Below, piece by piece: positions 1 through 7,813 of a stretch of 13,815 nucleotides of DNA; position 1 is the stretch's first letter; each line of letters opens with the position of its first letter. The stretch is from Oribacterium sp. UBA4274. GTDB lineage: Bacteria > Bacillota > Clostridia > Lachnospirales > Lachnospiraceae. The DNA lies in NCBI GenBank assembly GCA_002396005.1, contig DGVW01000115.1:5633-19447 (forward strand). Direction: 5' to 3'. The translations under genes and the position numbers were made by a program. Below the pieces are notes generated by a model. It saw nothing but the letters and a program-made list of their open reading frames with translations. It ran no database searches and had not been told where the DNA came from.

Positions 1-929
1 TGGAGCAGGACAAGATCAATGCTTATATGACACTGTATACAACACTCGTTACATTTGCCAAGATTGCGGCACCGATGGTTCCGTTTATCACCGAGTCCAT
101 CTATCGTAACCTTGTATGTACAGTTGATCCGGAGGCCAAGAAGTCCGTACATCTTTGCAGCTTCCCTGAGGCAGACGAGGCAATGATCGACCACGAGCTT
201 GAGGAGAACATGGACAAGGTTCTTCGTATCGTAATCCTTGGCCGTGCAGCAAGAAATACAGCCGCAGTCAAGAACCGTCAGCCTATAGGCAACATGTATG
301 TAAAGTCAGAGACAGCTCTCGATGAGTACTTTACAAATATTATCGAGGATGAGCTCAATGTTAAGAAGGTCAACTTCCAGGATGACCTCCGTGCATTTAC
401 ATCCTATACATTTAAACCACAGTTAAAGACTGTAGGTCCAAAATACGGCAAGCACCTGAATGCTATCCGCACATACTTAAGTGAGGTTGATGGCTCCAAG
501 GCAATGGATGACCTTGAAACATCAGGCGTTATCAAGTTCACAGTTGATGGTGATACAGAAGTTGAACTCACTAAGGACGATCTCCTCATCGATGTAGCTG
601 AGAAGGGCGGTTTCGTAACTGAGGAGGATAACTCACTTACTGTAGTACTTGATACAAACCTTACACCTGAGCTTATTGAAGAGGGTTATGTAAGAGAAAT
701 CATTTCCAAGATCCAGACTATGCGTAAAGAAGCCGGATTTGAGGTTATGGATCATATCAAGGTTTATGTCAAGGATAATGACAAGATGGCTGACCTTATG
801 CGTAAAAATGAGGCAGAGATCATACGCATCGTTATGGCTGACACAATCATCTACAATCTCTCACAGGGTTATGAAAAGTCCTGGGATATCAACGGAGAGA
901 ATGTAACTCTTGCAGTTGAGAAAGTCTGA
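1..929 (+). CDS. ileS: Isoleucyl-tRNA synthetase, C-terminal part (5' end outside window)
   Basis: This is the last 308 residues of isoleucine-tRNA ligase, the cytoplasmic enzyme that charges tRNA-Ile; the frame opens at base 3 and runs in from before the window. The visible part starts in the anticodon-binding helical domain (the segment KIAAPMVPFITESIY and, further on, the conserved ARN...VKNRQPI stretch). It continues into the C-terminal domain typical of eukaryote-like (type 2) IleRS, with the KTVGPKYGKHLNAI motif where the family has a KxLGPKxGK segment, and ends with a compact alpha/beta tail. The HIGH and KMSKS catalytic motifs lie upstream and cannot be seen. A strong hairpin terminator follows 39 nt after the stop. 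Type 2 assignment is inference from the C-terminal domain only. Confidence 0.95.
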   Translation, partial: EQDKINAYMTLYTTLVTFAKIAAPMVPFITESIYRNLVCTVDPEAKKSVHLCSFPEADEAMIDHELEENMDKVLRIVILGRAARNTAAVKNRQPIGNMYVKSETALDEYFTNIIEDELNVKKVNFQDDLRAFTSYTFKPQLKTVGPKYGKHLNAIRTYLSEVDGSKAMDDLETSGVIKFTVDGDTEVELTKDDLLIDVAEKGGFVTEEDNSLTVVLDTNLTPELIEEGYVREIISKIQTMRKEAGFEVMDHIKVYVKDNDKMADLMRKNEAEIIRIVMADTIIYNLSQGYEKSWDINGENVTLAVEKV

Positions 930-967
930 TTTTCTATAACATTTAACATTTATTTTTTAATACTCTG

Positions 968-1007
968 TTATTTCAGTCGGGGTTTCGCCCCGACTGAAAT
1001 AATTTTA
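968..1007 (+). terminator. Rho-independent terminator of ileS
   Basis: The arms at 968-982 and 988-1002 are perfectly complementary (15 bp, with a GGGG/CCCC core next to the 5-nt loop TTTCG), and the stem is followed by a TTTTATT tract. It lies 39 nt past the ileS stop and before the glgP promoter region, so it should insulate the two genes. Confidence 0.92.
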
Positions 1008-1034
1008 TTGCAAGATACCCATAAAAATTGTTAA

Positions 1035-1079
1035 TATAATATCTATATATGTCGATTTAATATCAAGGTGCTGTATAAT
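1035..1079 (+). promoter_or_regulatory. Candidate glgP promoter region
   Basis: Two TATAAT hexamers are present, at 1035-1040 and 1074-1079. The second leaves a leader of roughly 85 nt before the GTG start. Neither has a good TTGACA-like -35 at 16-18 nt (the best for the second is TCGATT at 1052-1057), so the choice is uncertain. The leader contains an imperfect stem (TAGCT at 1110-1114 with AGCTA at 1137-1141, plus AACT/AGTT inside). Confidence 0.35.
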
Positions 1080-1169
1080 TATAGTATGTATTTATTCAGA
1101 CCCATGATGTAGCTAAAACTTTGTTACTTTAGTTAAAGCTATACGACTAGAAAGGATAAGGATAGAATA

Positions 1170-3626
1170 GTGGAGAAGTTCGACAAAGAGTTATTTAAAA
1201 AAGAAGTAGAGAATGGTGCACGTAAGCTTTATCGCAGATCCTTAAAAGATCTCAACACAAAGGAAGCATTTTTTGCAGTTTCCTATGCTGTACAGAACGT
1301 CATAATCGATGATTGGATGGCCACACAGAAGACAACTGAAAAGAAGGATTCAAAGAGAGTATATTATCTTTCCATGGAGTTCCTTATGGGACGAGCTCTC
1401 GGCAACAACATCATCAACCTCACATGTCGTGAAGGCATCAAGGAAGCTCTTAAAGAGCTCAAGATTGATCTCAATGTAATCGAAAACGAAGAGCCGGACT
1501 GGGCACTTGGAAATGGTGGTCTCGGCAGACTTGCGGCATGTTTCCTGGATTCTCTTGCAACCCTTGGTTACTGGGCATGCGGATGCGGTATCAGATACAA
1601 GTATGGTATGTTCAAGCAGCAGATCGTTGATGGTTATCAGAAGGAAGTACCTGATGACTGGCTTAAGGATGGCAACCCATTTGAGCTTCGTCGTGCTGAG
1701 CTTTCCAAGGAAGTTAAGTTCGGAGGCTGGGTAGAATCTGTCAATGAAAACGGAAAGCTTCGTTTCGTTCAGAAGGGCTATCAGTCAGTTATCGCTATAC
1801 CATACGACACACCTGTAGTTGGTTACAACAATCATGTTGTTGATACACTCCGTGTATGGGATGCCAAGGCCAAGGATACCTTCAGACTCGATGAGTTTGA
1901 TAAGGGTAATTACGAAGCAGCTGTTGAGAATGAGAATATGGCGCGTAATATCGTAGAGGTTCTTTATCCTAACGATAACCACTATGCCGGCAAGGAGCTT
2001 CGTCTTCGTCAGCAGTACTTCTTCATCTCAGCATCTGTTCAGACCGCGGTTAAGGATTATGTAGATAAGCACGATGGCGATGTTAAGCACCTTTATGAGA
2101 AGGTTGCATTCCAGCTCAACGATACACATCCTACAGTAGCAGTAGCTGAGCTTATGAGAGTTCTCATGGACGATTATGATCTGTCATGGGATGATGCATG
2201 GGACATCACATGCAAGACATGCGCATATACAAATCACACTATCATGGCTGAGGCACTTGAGAAGTGGCCTATCGAGCTTTTCTCAAAGCTTCTTCCTCGT
2301 ATCTATCAGATCGTTGAGGAAATTAACCGCAGATTCTGTGATGAAATCCGCAGAAGATACCCTGAGAATGCAGAGTATAAGATTTCCAAGATGGCTATCA
2401 TCTATGACGGTCAGGTAAAGATGGCTCACCTCGCTATCGTTGGCGGTCATGCTGTAAACGGTGTAGCACAGCTTCATACAGAGATCCTCAAGAAGGAAAC
2501 CCTCAAGGATTTCTATGAGATGTACCCTGAGAAGTTCTCCAGCAAGACAAACGGCATCACACAGCGCAGATGGCTGCTTCATGCCAACCCTGAGCTTGCC
2601 GCATGGATCACAGAGAAAATCGGTGACGGCTGGATCACAGATCTTTCAAAGATTGAGAAGCTTGCAGTATATGCTGATGATCCAAAGTGCCAGGCTGAGT
2701 TCATGGCTATCAAGCGTCACAACAAGGAACGCCTTGCCAAGTACATCCTTGAGCACAACGGTATTCAGGTTTCAACCGATGCAATCTTTGATGTTATGGT
2801 TAAGCGTCTCCATGAGTATAAGAGACAGCTTATGAACATACTTCATGTAATGTATGTTTATAATCAGATCAAGGATCACCCTGATATGCCTTTCCATCCT
2901 CACGTTTATATCTTTGGTGCCAAAGCAGCTGCAGGCTACAAGACAGCCAAGCTTACAATCAAGCTTATAAACAATGTTGCCAAGGTTATCAACAACGATG
3001 ACTCTATCAACGGTAAGATCAAGGTTGTATTTATCGAGGATTATCGTGTTTCTAATGCTGAGGTCATCATTCCTGCCGCAGATATCTCAGAGCAGATTTC
3101 TACAGCATCCAAGGAAGCTTCCGGCACTTCAAACATGAAGCTGATGTTGAACGGTGCTCTGACTCTCGGTACTATGGACGGTGCCAATGTTGAAATTGTA
3201 AAGGAAGTTGGCGAGGAGTATGCCTTTACCTTTGGTATGAGTTCTGATGAGGTTATCGCTCTTGAGCATAACCATCAGTACAACCCTATGGAGATTTTCA
3301 ACAACAATCAGGAGATTCGCCGAGTGCTTATGCAGCTTGTTAACGGATTCTACAGCCCTGAGAATCCAGAGCTTTTCCGTCCGCTGTATAACTCACTTCT
3401 CAATACTAACGAATCAGATGTTGCGGATCGTTACTTCATTCTTAAGGATTTCGCTTCATATGATGACGCACAGCGCAGAGCTTGTGACAGATATGAGGAC
3501 GAAGCATGGTGGGCTAAGGCCGGTATCCTTAACACTTCACATGCCGGAAAGTTCTCATCAGACCGTACGATAGAAGAGTACGTTAACGAGATTTGGAAGC
3601 TTGAGAAAATCAAAGTTAAAGTCTGA
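1170..3626 (+). CDS. glgP: Glycogen/maltodextrin phosphorylase
   Basis: This 818-residue GT35-family enzyme releases glucose-1-phosphate from alpha-1,4-glucan ends by phosphorolysis, using pyridoxal phosphate, in the cytoplasm. Length matches the family (about 800-840). Visible landmarks are YYLSMEFLMGR near residue 65, the ALGNGGLGRLAACFLDSLATL block near 110-130, NDTHPTVAVAELMR near 315, HEYKRQ with K551-R552 (equivalent to the phosphate-contacting K/R pair of muscle phosphorylase), and SGTSNMKLMLNGALTLGTMDGANVE, where Lys657 is the expected PLP Schiff-base lysine. The start is GTG, preceded by AAGGA at 1158-1162 with 7 nt spacing. The gene stands alone, not in a glg operon, between the ileS terminator and a convergent gene. 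Whether the physiological substrate is glycogen or maltodextrin cannot be told from sequence alone. Confidence 0.96.
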   Translation: MEKFDKELFKKEVENGARKLYRRSLKDLNTKEAFFAVSYAVQNVIIDDWMATQKTTEKKDSKRVYYLSMEFLMGRALGNNIINLTCREGIKEALKELKIDLNVIENEEPDWALGNGGLGRLAACFLDSLATLGYWACGCGIRYKYGMFKQQIVDGYQKEVPDDWLKDGNPFELRRAELSKEVKFGGWVESVNENGKLRFVQKGYQSVIAIPYDTPVVGYNNHVVDTLRVWDAKAKDTFRLDEFDKGNYEAAVENENMARNIVEVLYPNDNHYAGKELRLRQQYFFISASVQTAVKDYVDKHDGDVKHLYEKVAFQLNDTHPTVAVAELMRVLMDDYDLSWDDAWDITCKTCAYTNHTIMAEALEKWPIELFSKLLPRIYQIVEEINRRFCDEIRRRYPENAEYKISKMAIIYDGQVKMAHLAIVGGHAVNGVAQLHTEILKKETLKDFYEMYPEKFSSKTNGITQRRWLLHANPELAAWITEKIGDGWITDLSKIEKLAVYADDPKCQAEFMAIKRHNKERLAKYILEHNGIQVSTDAIFDVMVKRLHEYKRQLMNILHVMYVYNQIKDHPDMPFHPHVYIFGAKAAAGYKTAKLTIKLINNVAKVINNDDSINGKIKVVFIEDYRVSNAEVIIPAADISEQISTASKEASGTSNMKLMLNGALTLGTMDGANVEIVKEVGEEYAFTFGMSSDEVIALEHNHQYNPMEIFNNNQEIRRVLMQLVNGFYSPENPELFRPLYNSLLNTNESDVADRYFILKDFASYDDAQRRACDRYEDEAWWAKAGILNTSHAGKFSSDRTIEEYVNEIWKLEKIKVKV

Positions 3627-3751
3627 TTAGTTTAGTTTCTTTACCGGCATGGAAGAACGAGTCTTATATGACTTAATTTGAACATTAAGGCGTATATATA
3701 GACGGTATTCCAAAAGAGACATATTGGTCCCTGAACAAAAGTATATAAAAG

Positions 3752-3796
3752 AAAGCAGTGTAGTGATGATACATCAAAAACTACACTGCTTTTTAC
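3752..3796 (+). terminator. Bidirectional terminator between glgP and the acetyltransferase gene
   Basis: AAAGCAGTGTAG (3752-3763) pairs with CTACACTGCTTT (3781-3792), with an inner TGATG/CATCA stem (3764-3768 with 3772-3776) and a 4-A bulge. The plus side runs into TTTTT; on the minus strand the stem is followed by TTTCTTTTATAT. It lies between two convergent genes and can plausibly end both transcripts. Confidence 0.8.
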
Positions 3797-3853
3797 TGAT
3801 TACGTTTTAGAGCAATCAAATGCAATCAATATTGGACATAAATCTGACGTTTC

Positions 3854-3875
3854 AATCAGGCAAACCGCCTAATTG
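3854..3875 (-). other. Small stem-loop at the 3' end of the acetyltransferase gene
   Basis: CAAT-C-AGGC-AAACC-GCCT-A-ATTG (3854-3875) forms a short stem with one mismatch, overlapping the TAG stop of the minus-strand gene. No T tract follows on the minus strand, so on its own it is not a convincing terminator. It could stabilise the mRNA end or be chance. Confidence 0.3.
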
Positions 3876-4642
3876 TTTTTATCAAGAAAATAAACTATTC
3901 GTTCTATCTCTTTATACCCTATTTTCTCATACAGTTTTTTGGCTATAACATTGTCATCGGCAACCTGCAGCAGGATCTTTTTGTACTTTCCACTCTTGAA
4001 CGCTTCAACATCCTCCATAAGTCTGCGTCCATGTCCCTGTCCCAGATAACTGTCATATACAAGTAACCCATAAAGATACAGAGTTTCTTTATCATATCCC
4101 GTAAGATGAACCTCACCGTATTTATTGCAAAGCTCATCCCCGGGATCACTTATGCCTCTTGTCAGAGTCTTCTCCATGAGAAGCTCATCGGTGAGGTGAA
4201 CTGCTCCGATTGCGGATAATGTCTCATATGTATCCGGCGAGACAAAAGGAACCGCTGACTTAATGGTATCAAACTCTCTGTCAAATCCATATAAAGGTCT
4301 CTTGATCATAAACTTGATATGATACCCTCTGAAATCATCCTTCAGACTGTTATAACACATGGAAAAAAATCCTATACCCCGCATCACGGGATGTGTAAAT
4401 GCCTCGATTTCAAGTACCTGTTTCCCATCAATAGTCTCCCCGAGGAGGTACCCTGAAAGGACCGCAAAGAGTTCTGAATCCAAACCGCTTTCTTCTTTAT
4501 CATCATTTCTTACAAGATAATAAAAATCACCGTCCAGATCGGTATCATAATTGGTATGATCGGCCTCGTTACAAGCACAAACCAGCTCCGTAACCGAAGC
4601 TGTATCTTTTTCGTTTAATTCTTTTAATAATTCTGCTTCCAT
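3869..4642 (-). CDS. GNAT-family N-acetyltransferase with a second, degenerate GNAT-like half
   Basis: This 257-residue protein carries a clear GNAT fold at its C terminus: the strand LYLYGLLVYDSYLGQGHG followed by RRLM is motif A (Q-x-G-x-G/R acetyl-CoA pyrophosphate loop, near residues 190-203), and KKILLQVADDNVIAKKLYEKIGYKE is motif B (near 217-243). The N-terminal half (about residues 55-110) has LFAVLSGYLLGE...LEIEAFTHPVMRGIGFFSMCYNSL, which looks like another motif A (HPxxRGxGxF), so the protein is probably a tandem GNAT in which one site may be structural. The substrate cannot be inferred. The ATG at 4642 has no Shine-Dalgarno sequence; no other ATG, GTG or TTG lies between it and the in-frame upstream stop. 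It is monocistronic and divergent from the 4733-10249 operon. Confidence 0.85.
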   Translation of the reverse strand: MEAELLKELNEKDTASVTELVCACNEADHTNYDTDLDGDFYYLVRNDDKEESGLDSELFAVLSGYLLGETIDGKQVLEIEAFTHPVMRGIGFFSMCYNSLKDDFRGYHIKFMIKRPLYGFDREFDTIKSAVPFVSPDTYETLSAIGAVHLTDELLMEKTLTRGISDPGDELCNKYGEVHLTGYDKETLYLYGLLVYDSYLGQGHGRRLMEDVEAFKSGKYKKILLQVADDNVIAKKLYEKIGYKEIERIVYFLDKNN

Positions 4643-4649
4643 GTGGATG

Positions 4650-4679
4650 ATTATAACAAACTTGCTATAAAAAAACCAT
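4650..4679 (-). promoter_or_regulatory. Candidate minus-strand promoter of the acetyltransferase gene
   Basis: A perfect TATAAT (4650-4655 read on the minus strand) ends 7 nt before the ATG at 4642, so the transcript would start at or within a few bases of the start codon. The -35 region is poor (T-rich, around 4672-4679). It overlaps the -35 of the divergent operon promoter. Confidence 0.4.
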
Positions 4680-4690
4680 TATGATAAAAT
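4662..4690 (+). promoter_or_regulatory. Promoter of the six-gene operon
   Basis: TTGCTA (4662-4667), a 17-nt spacer, then TAAAAT (4685-4690) with an extended -10 TG at 4682-4683 (TGATAAAAT). Transcription should start near 4697, giving a leader of about 36 nt before the first gene, which has AGGAGA at 4723-4728. This is a sigma-A type promoter by pattern. Confidence 0.6.
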
Positions 4691-4732
4691 ACAGTGCATT
4701 AATGGCTAAAGTTATATGTTTTAGGAGATATT

Positions 4733-4882
4733 ATGGAAAAGATTTATAAAACCATGAGAGATACCGGAGCCGGTTCTATAGCAGTGGGGATTGTCATTCT
4801 GGTGTTGGGTATTACGGTAGGTATCATCTCTATCATAAACGGAGCATTACTTTTAAAGCGCAAAAATGAATTAACATTCTAA
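4733..4882 (+). CDS. Small single-pass membrane protein (49 aa), first gene of operon
   Basis: This 49-residue ORF starts at ATG 4733 with a good AGGAGA 4 nt upstream and ends one base before the VanZ-like gene. The product begins MEKIYKTMRDTGAG, then has one long glycine/isoleucine/valine-rich hydrophobic helix (about residues 15-41) and a short basic tail (LKRKNELTF). There is no lipobox or signal cleavage site, so it is probably a membrane-anchored micropeptide. The well-placed ribosome binding site, the promoter directly upstream and the 1-nt junction to the next gene support that it is real. Its function is unknown; membership in the operon suggests a membrane or envelope role. Confidence 0.75.
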   Translation: MEKIYKTMRDTGAGSIAVGIVILVLGITVGIISIINGALLLKRKNELTF

Positions 4883-4883
4883 A

Positions 4884-5387
4884 ATGGCAAAACATTCGAC
4901 AAGAAACCAGAAATTGGGATGGCTGCTCTTTGTCATTTACCTTGTACTGTTACTATATCTTATGTTTTTTTCAGATATGGAGCAGCGAGGACTTGGGGTA
5001 AAAGCGGATTATACCTACAGTCTGAAACCATTTGTTGAGATCAGAAGATATATTTTTTCAGGGAGACAAATCGGAGTAAAAGGCGTACTTTTAAACTTGT
5101 TTGGCAACATCATAGGTTTTATGCCTTTTGGTTTTATGCTCGGAGTTGTAAGTTCCCGATGCAGGAAACATTGGTATGATGCAGTCATCTGCACATATCT
5201 TCTGAGTTACGGCATAGAGATGGTACAGTTGATTTTTCGTGCAGGAAGCTGTGACGTTGATGACATCATACTTAACACCTTGGGCGGGCTGATTGGGTAT
5301 ATGATTTTCCATTATGTGCAACACAGACGAAGAGTCAGATACTTTAAACTGCATCCCGAGAGACAGCGCAGAACCAGAGGCATTTAG
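4884..5387 (+). CDS. VanZ-family membrane protein
   Basis: This 167-residue integral membrane protein carries the VanZ-like signature: NLFGNIIGFMPFGFML (residues 71-86), an E-x-x-Q pair in helix 3 (E112-Q115) and SCDVDDIILNTLGGLIGY (122-139). There are four predicted membrane helices, near residues 11-29, 67-89, 98-117 and 127-146. VanZ itself gives low-level teicoplanin resistance by an unknown mechanism; most chromosomal relatives are uncharacterised. The ATG follows the preceding stop by one base and has no Shine-Dalgarno of its own, so translation is probably coupled. The tail (residues 147-167) is strongly basic and likely cytoplasmic. No vanHAX genes are nearby, so resistance is not implied. 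Confidence 0.88.
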   Translation: MAKHSTRNQKLGWLLFVIYLVLLLYLMFFSDMEQRGLGVKADYTYSLKPFVEIRRYIFSGRQIGVKGVLLNLFGNIIGFMPFGFMLGVVSSRCRKHWYDAVICTYLLSYGIEMVQLIFRAGSCDVDDIILNTLGGLIGYMIFHYVQHRRRVRYFKLHPERQRRTRGI

Positions 5388-5707
5388 TGGCAAAGAAAAA
5401 GAGATTTAACTATATACGGAAAAAAATCGCACCTGGTACATGGCATAATATAGCCACTGTACTAGTGTCTTTCATACTGACGATTTCCTGTATTGTCACA
5501 GCAACTGTTATGAAAGGTCAAGGGCCCATGGTCCTAGGAGCGATAGGCTTAAGTTCTATTGTTGCAGCAATTTATACTATATTCAATGTTGTATCAGCAG
5601 AGCGGAAGCCTGATTATAATTATCTTCCTGCTACTATAGCAGGAGCTACGGCAGGTATCATCATTTTCATATGGATATTACTGCTTTTGATTGGTTTATT
5701 TTACTGA
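5387..5707 (+). CDS. DUF6142-like small membrane protein
   Basis: This 106-residue protein starts with GTG overlapping the previous stop by one base (TAGTG), with AGAGG at 5376-5380 six bases upstream. A basic N terminus (KKKRFNYIRKK) is followed by three hydrophobic helices, about residues 22-42, 48-69 and 80-105, with a short charged loop AERKPDYNY between the second and third. This architecture and the N-terminal basic segment resemble the DUF6142 family of Clostridia; that assignment is from memory of the family pattern and is tentative. Its function is unknown. The one-base overlap with the VanZ-like gene suggests co-translation. Confidence 0.7.
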   Translation: MAKKKRFNYIRKKIAPGTWHNIATVLVSFILTISCIVTATVMKGQGPMVLGAIGLSSIVAAIYTIFNVVSAERKPDYNYLPATIAGATAGIIIFIWILLLLIGLFY

Positions 5708-5722
5708 TGATTTTGAGGTATT

Positions 5723-7813
5723 ATGGAACGATATATTGATGCGATAGAGCGTATCAGATTGATCCCGGAAGAAAAGGCTGTGCCGGAAACTTTCCGGGAT
5801 TATTTCATGACATGCGCCCGATTTATATTAAAACTGGATAGTTTTCTTTCTGAAACAGCAGACATCGATTTGTCCTGCATTTCAGAAAACAGCATTTCCT
5901 GCTCTGATTATAAAAAGCTTATAGACAGACTCAAACACCTGAATAAAGAGCTTTATGATGATATGACAAGGGACTATGAGACATCATACCTTAACCCTTC
6001 ATACGCAGAGAAAAAGCTTTCACCTTACGGCAATGTTCTGTCAATATTACTGATGGAAATTGAGAATCTGATCCCATCTGCTTACGAAAAGGATCTTGAA
6101 GACATAACTTCGGTACTTGAGACATTCATACAGATTTATTGCATGTTCGTATCCTGTCATGAGGAGCACTCTCAGGATTCACTGAGGAGAGAACTTCCGG
6201 ATGTACAGGCTGTTAAGGATGTGCTTTATTCGTATGCTTTCGACTATTCTGAGGATTTTCTGAAAAAGCAGATGGATGCCCAGTACATCGCAGAACCTTC
6301 CTATACAAGAAATGTCATCCTGAAGCATGATTTTAAGAATGCTGATGATATTTATCTTCTGGGGACCTACGTTTCTGAGACCACAAGGAAAACAGCGGAA
6401 TTTGTGGCATCTCTTGATGACAGTGAGATAGACCGCATGGCCTACACCTGGTACAAAGGCTTTAAGGACGGATTCAAGCAACAGGGTAAACCTTACGAGA
6501 AGAAATCCGTTATAGAGTTCAGATACCACACGGGTTTTGAGCGTATTGTAAAACGTACTGCAGAATATTTCAGAGAAGACGGTTATGATTTTACACTTCC
6601 GAGAAGATCCGGTCACTTTATAGTAAGAAGTCCCAAGGGAGTCTCTGCACTTTATGACAGTCCTAACAGGCAGATGGACTACGACCATATCTACGATTCC
6701 GCATTATGCATGGGTGATAGGATTACCGCACGTATGCTGGAAGAGTCCCTCAGGATTTTCAAATCCTATGGAGATGAGATAAAGAGATATGCCGGGCCTG
6801 TAGTTATGGAGTGCTTCGGTGAACCTGAATTCGAGCCTGAAGACAAGGCGGAAAAGCTTACATTTACCGATCATCAGAAAAAAGCTTACGGCAAGTACAG
6901 GTCTGATCTGTTGCTGATTGTACATGATTTTATCCTTGAAGAGGAAAGATCCTTCACAATCATCGCCTGGCCATTGCCATCCATCGGAGAGGATTTCAAG
7001 GATATATTCCGTGAGACCATCCGTATAAATACTATGTCATCTGAGGATTATATGCCGATTCAGGCACGTATCATCGAAGCATTGGACAAGGCTCAGTACG
7101 TAAAGGTCAAGGGCCGTACCAATGCCACGGATATGCGCGTGGTACTCCACACACTTACCGATCCTGAGAAACAGTCCAATTTTGAAAACTGTCTCTCTGA
7201 TGTAAACATCCCGCTGGGAGAGGTCTTTACATCACCTGTACTCACCGGCACAGAGGGTATACTCAATGTCAATTCGGTATTCATTGATGGCATACAATTC
7301 AAGAACCTGCGGATAGAGTTCAAGGATGGTCGTGTTACAGATTACGGCTGCGACAACTTTGAGGATATCGATTCTGCAAAGGCTCTTGTGAGACGTGTGA
7401 TTTTCGGAGAGAAAGAGAATCTTCCTATCGGAGAATTTGCCATAGGCACCAATACCCTTGCCTACAAGATGATCGACAAGTACAAGATCGGAGCAAGAAT
7501 GCCGATACTTATTGCAGAGAAAACAGGTCCGCACTTTGCCGTAGGAGACACATGTTATTCCTTTATGGAAGATATGCATCTCTATAATCCGGATGGCAAG
7601 GAGCTTATCGCCAAGGATAACGAGTGTTCTATCTTAAGAAAAACAGATCCTGATAAGGCCTATTTTGCCGTACATACTGACATAACCATCCCATATGATG
7701 AACTGGACTCCATCATATGTGTTTCATCAGACGGAACTGAAACAGCCATTATTTCACAGGGACGATTTGTACTTCAAGGTACGGAGGTGCTCAATGCTCC
7801 GCTTAACGATTGA
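5723..7813 (+). CDS. M29-type metalloaminopeptidase with a long N-terminal extension
   Basis: This 696-residue protein has a C-terminal half (about residues 330-696) matching the thermophilic aminopeptidase family (peptidase M29: AmpS, AmpT, PepS), which removes N-terminal residues from peptides with a two-metal site. The likely ligands can be placed in order: E500 (GEVFTSPV), E571 (IGEFAIGTN), H604 with the candidate catalytic Y612 (GPHFAVGDTCY), and H651/D653 (HTDITIP). M29 enzymes are usually about 410 residues; here roughly 330 extra N-terminal residues form a mostly helical, charged region with no signal peptide, so the protein is probably cytoplasmic. The start ATG 5723 has GAGG at 5715-5718. 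The 3' end overlaps the next gene by 20 nt. Confidence 0.88.
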   Translation: MERYIDAIERIRLIPEEKAVPETFRDYFMTCARFILKLDSFLSETADIDLSCISENSISCSDYKKLIDRLKHLNKELYDDMTRDYETSYLNPSYAEKKLSPYGNVLSILLMEIENLIPSAYEKDLEDITSVLETFIQIYCMFVSCHEEHSQDSLRRELPDVQAVKDVLYSYAFDYSEDFLKKQMDAQYIAEPSYTRNVILKHDFKNADDIYLLGTYVSETTRKTAEFVASLDDSEIDRMAYTWYKGFKDGFKQQGKPYEKKSVIEFRYHTGFERIVKRTAEYFREDGYDFTLPRRSGHFIVRSPKGVSALYDSPNRQMDYDHIYDSALCMGDRITARMLEESLRIFKSYGDEIKRYAGPVVMECFGEPEFEPEDKAEKLTFTDHQKKAYGKYRSDLLLIVHDFILEEERSFTIIAWPLPSIGEDFKDIFRETIRINTMSSEDYMPIQARIIEALDKAQYVKVKGRTNATDMRVVLHTLTDPEKQSNFENCLSDVNIPLGEVFTSPVLTGTEGILNVNSVFIDGIQFKNLRIEFKDGRVTDYGCDNFEDIDSAKALVRRVIFGEKENLPIGEFAIGTNTLAYKMIDKYKIGARMPILIAEKTGPHFAVGDTCYSFMEDMHLYNPDGKELIAKDNECSILRKTDPDKAYFAVHTDITIPYDELDSIICVSSDGTETAIISQGRFVLQGTEVLNAPLND

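Noticed and set aside
2283..2582. 99-codon antisense open frame inside glgP
   Set aside because: It is a shadow of the phosphorylase coding sequence, with no start signal and no recognisable motif; the same holds for the other antisense frames over glgP, the aminopeptidase and the cyclase.
7695..7793. Longer N-terminal form of the glycosylase, starting at an ATG at 7695
   Set aside because: It would overlap the aminopeptidase gene by 119 nt and has no ribosome binding site; ATG 7794 has GGAGG at the right distance and starts at the conserved domain.
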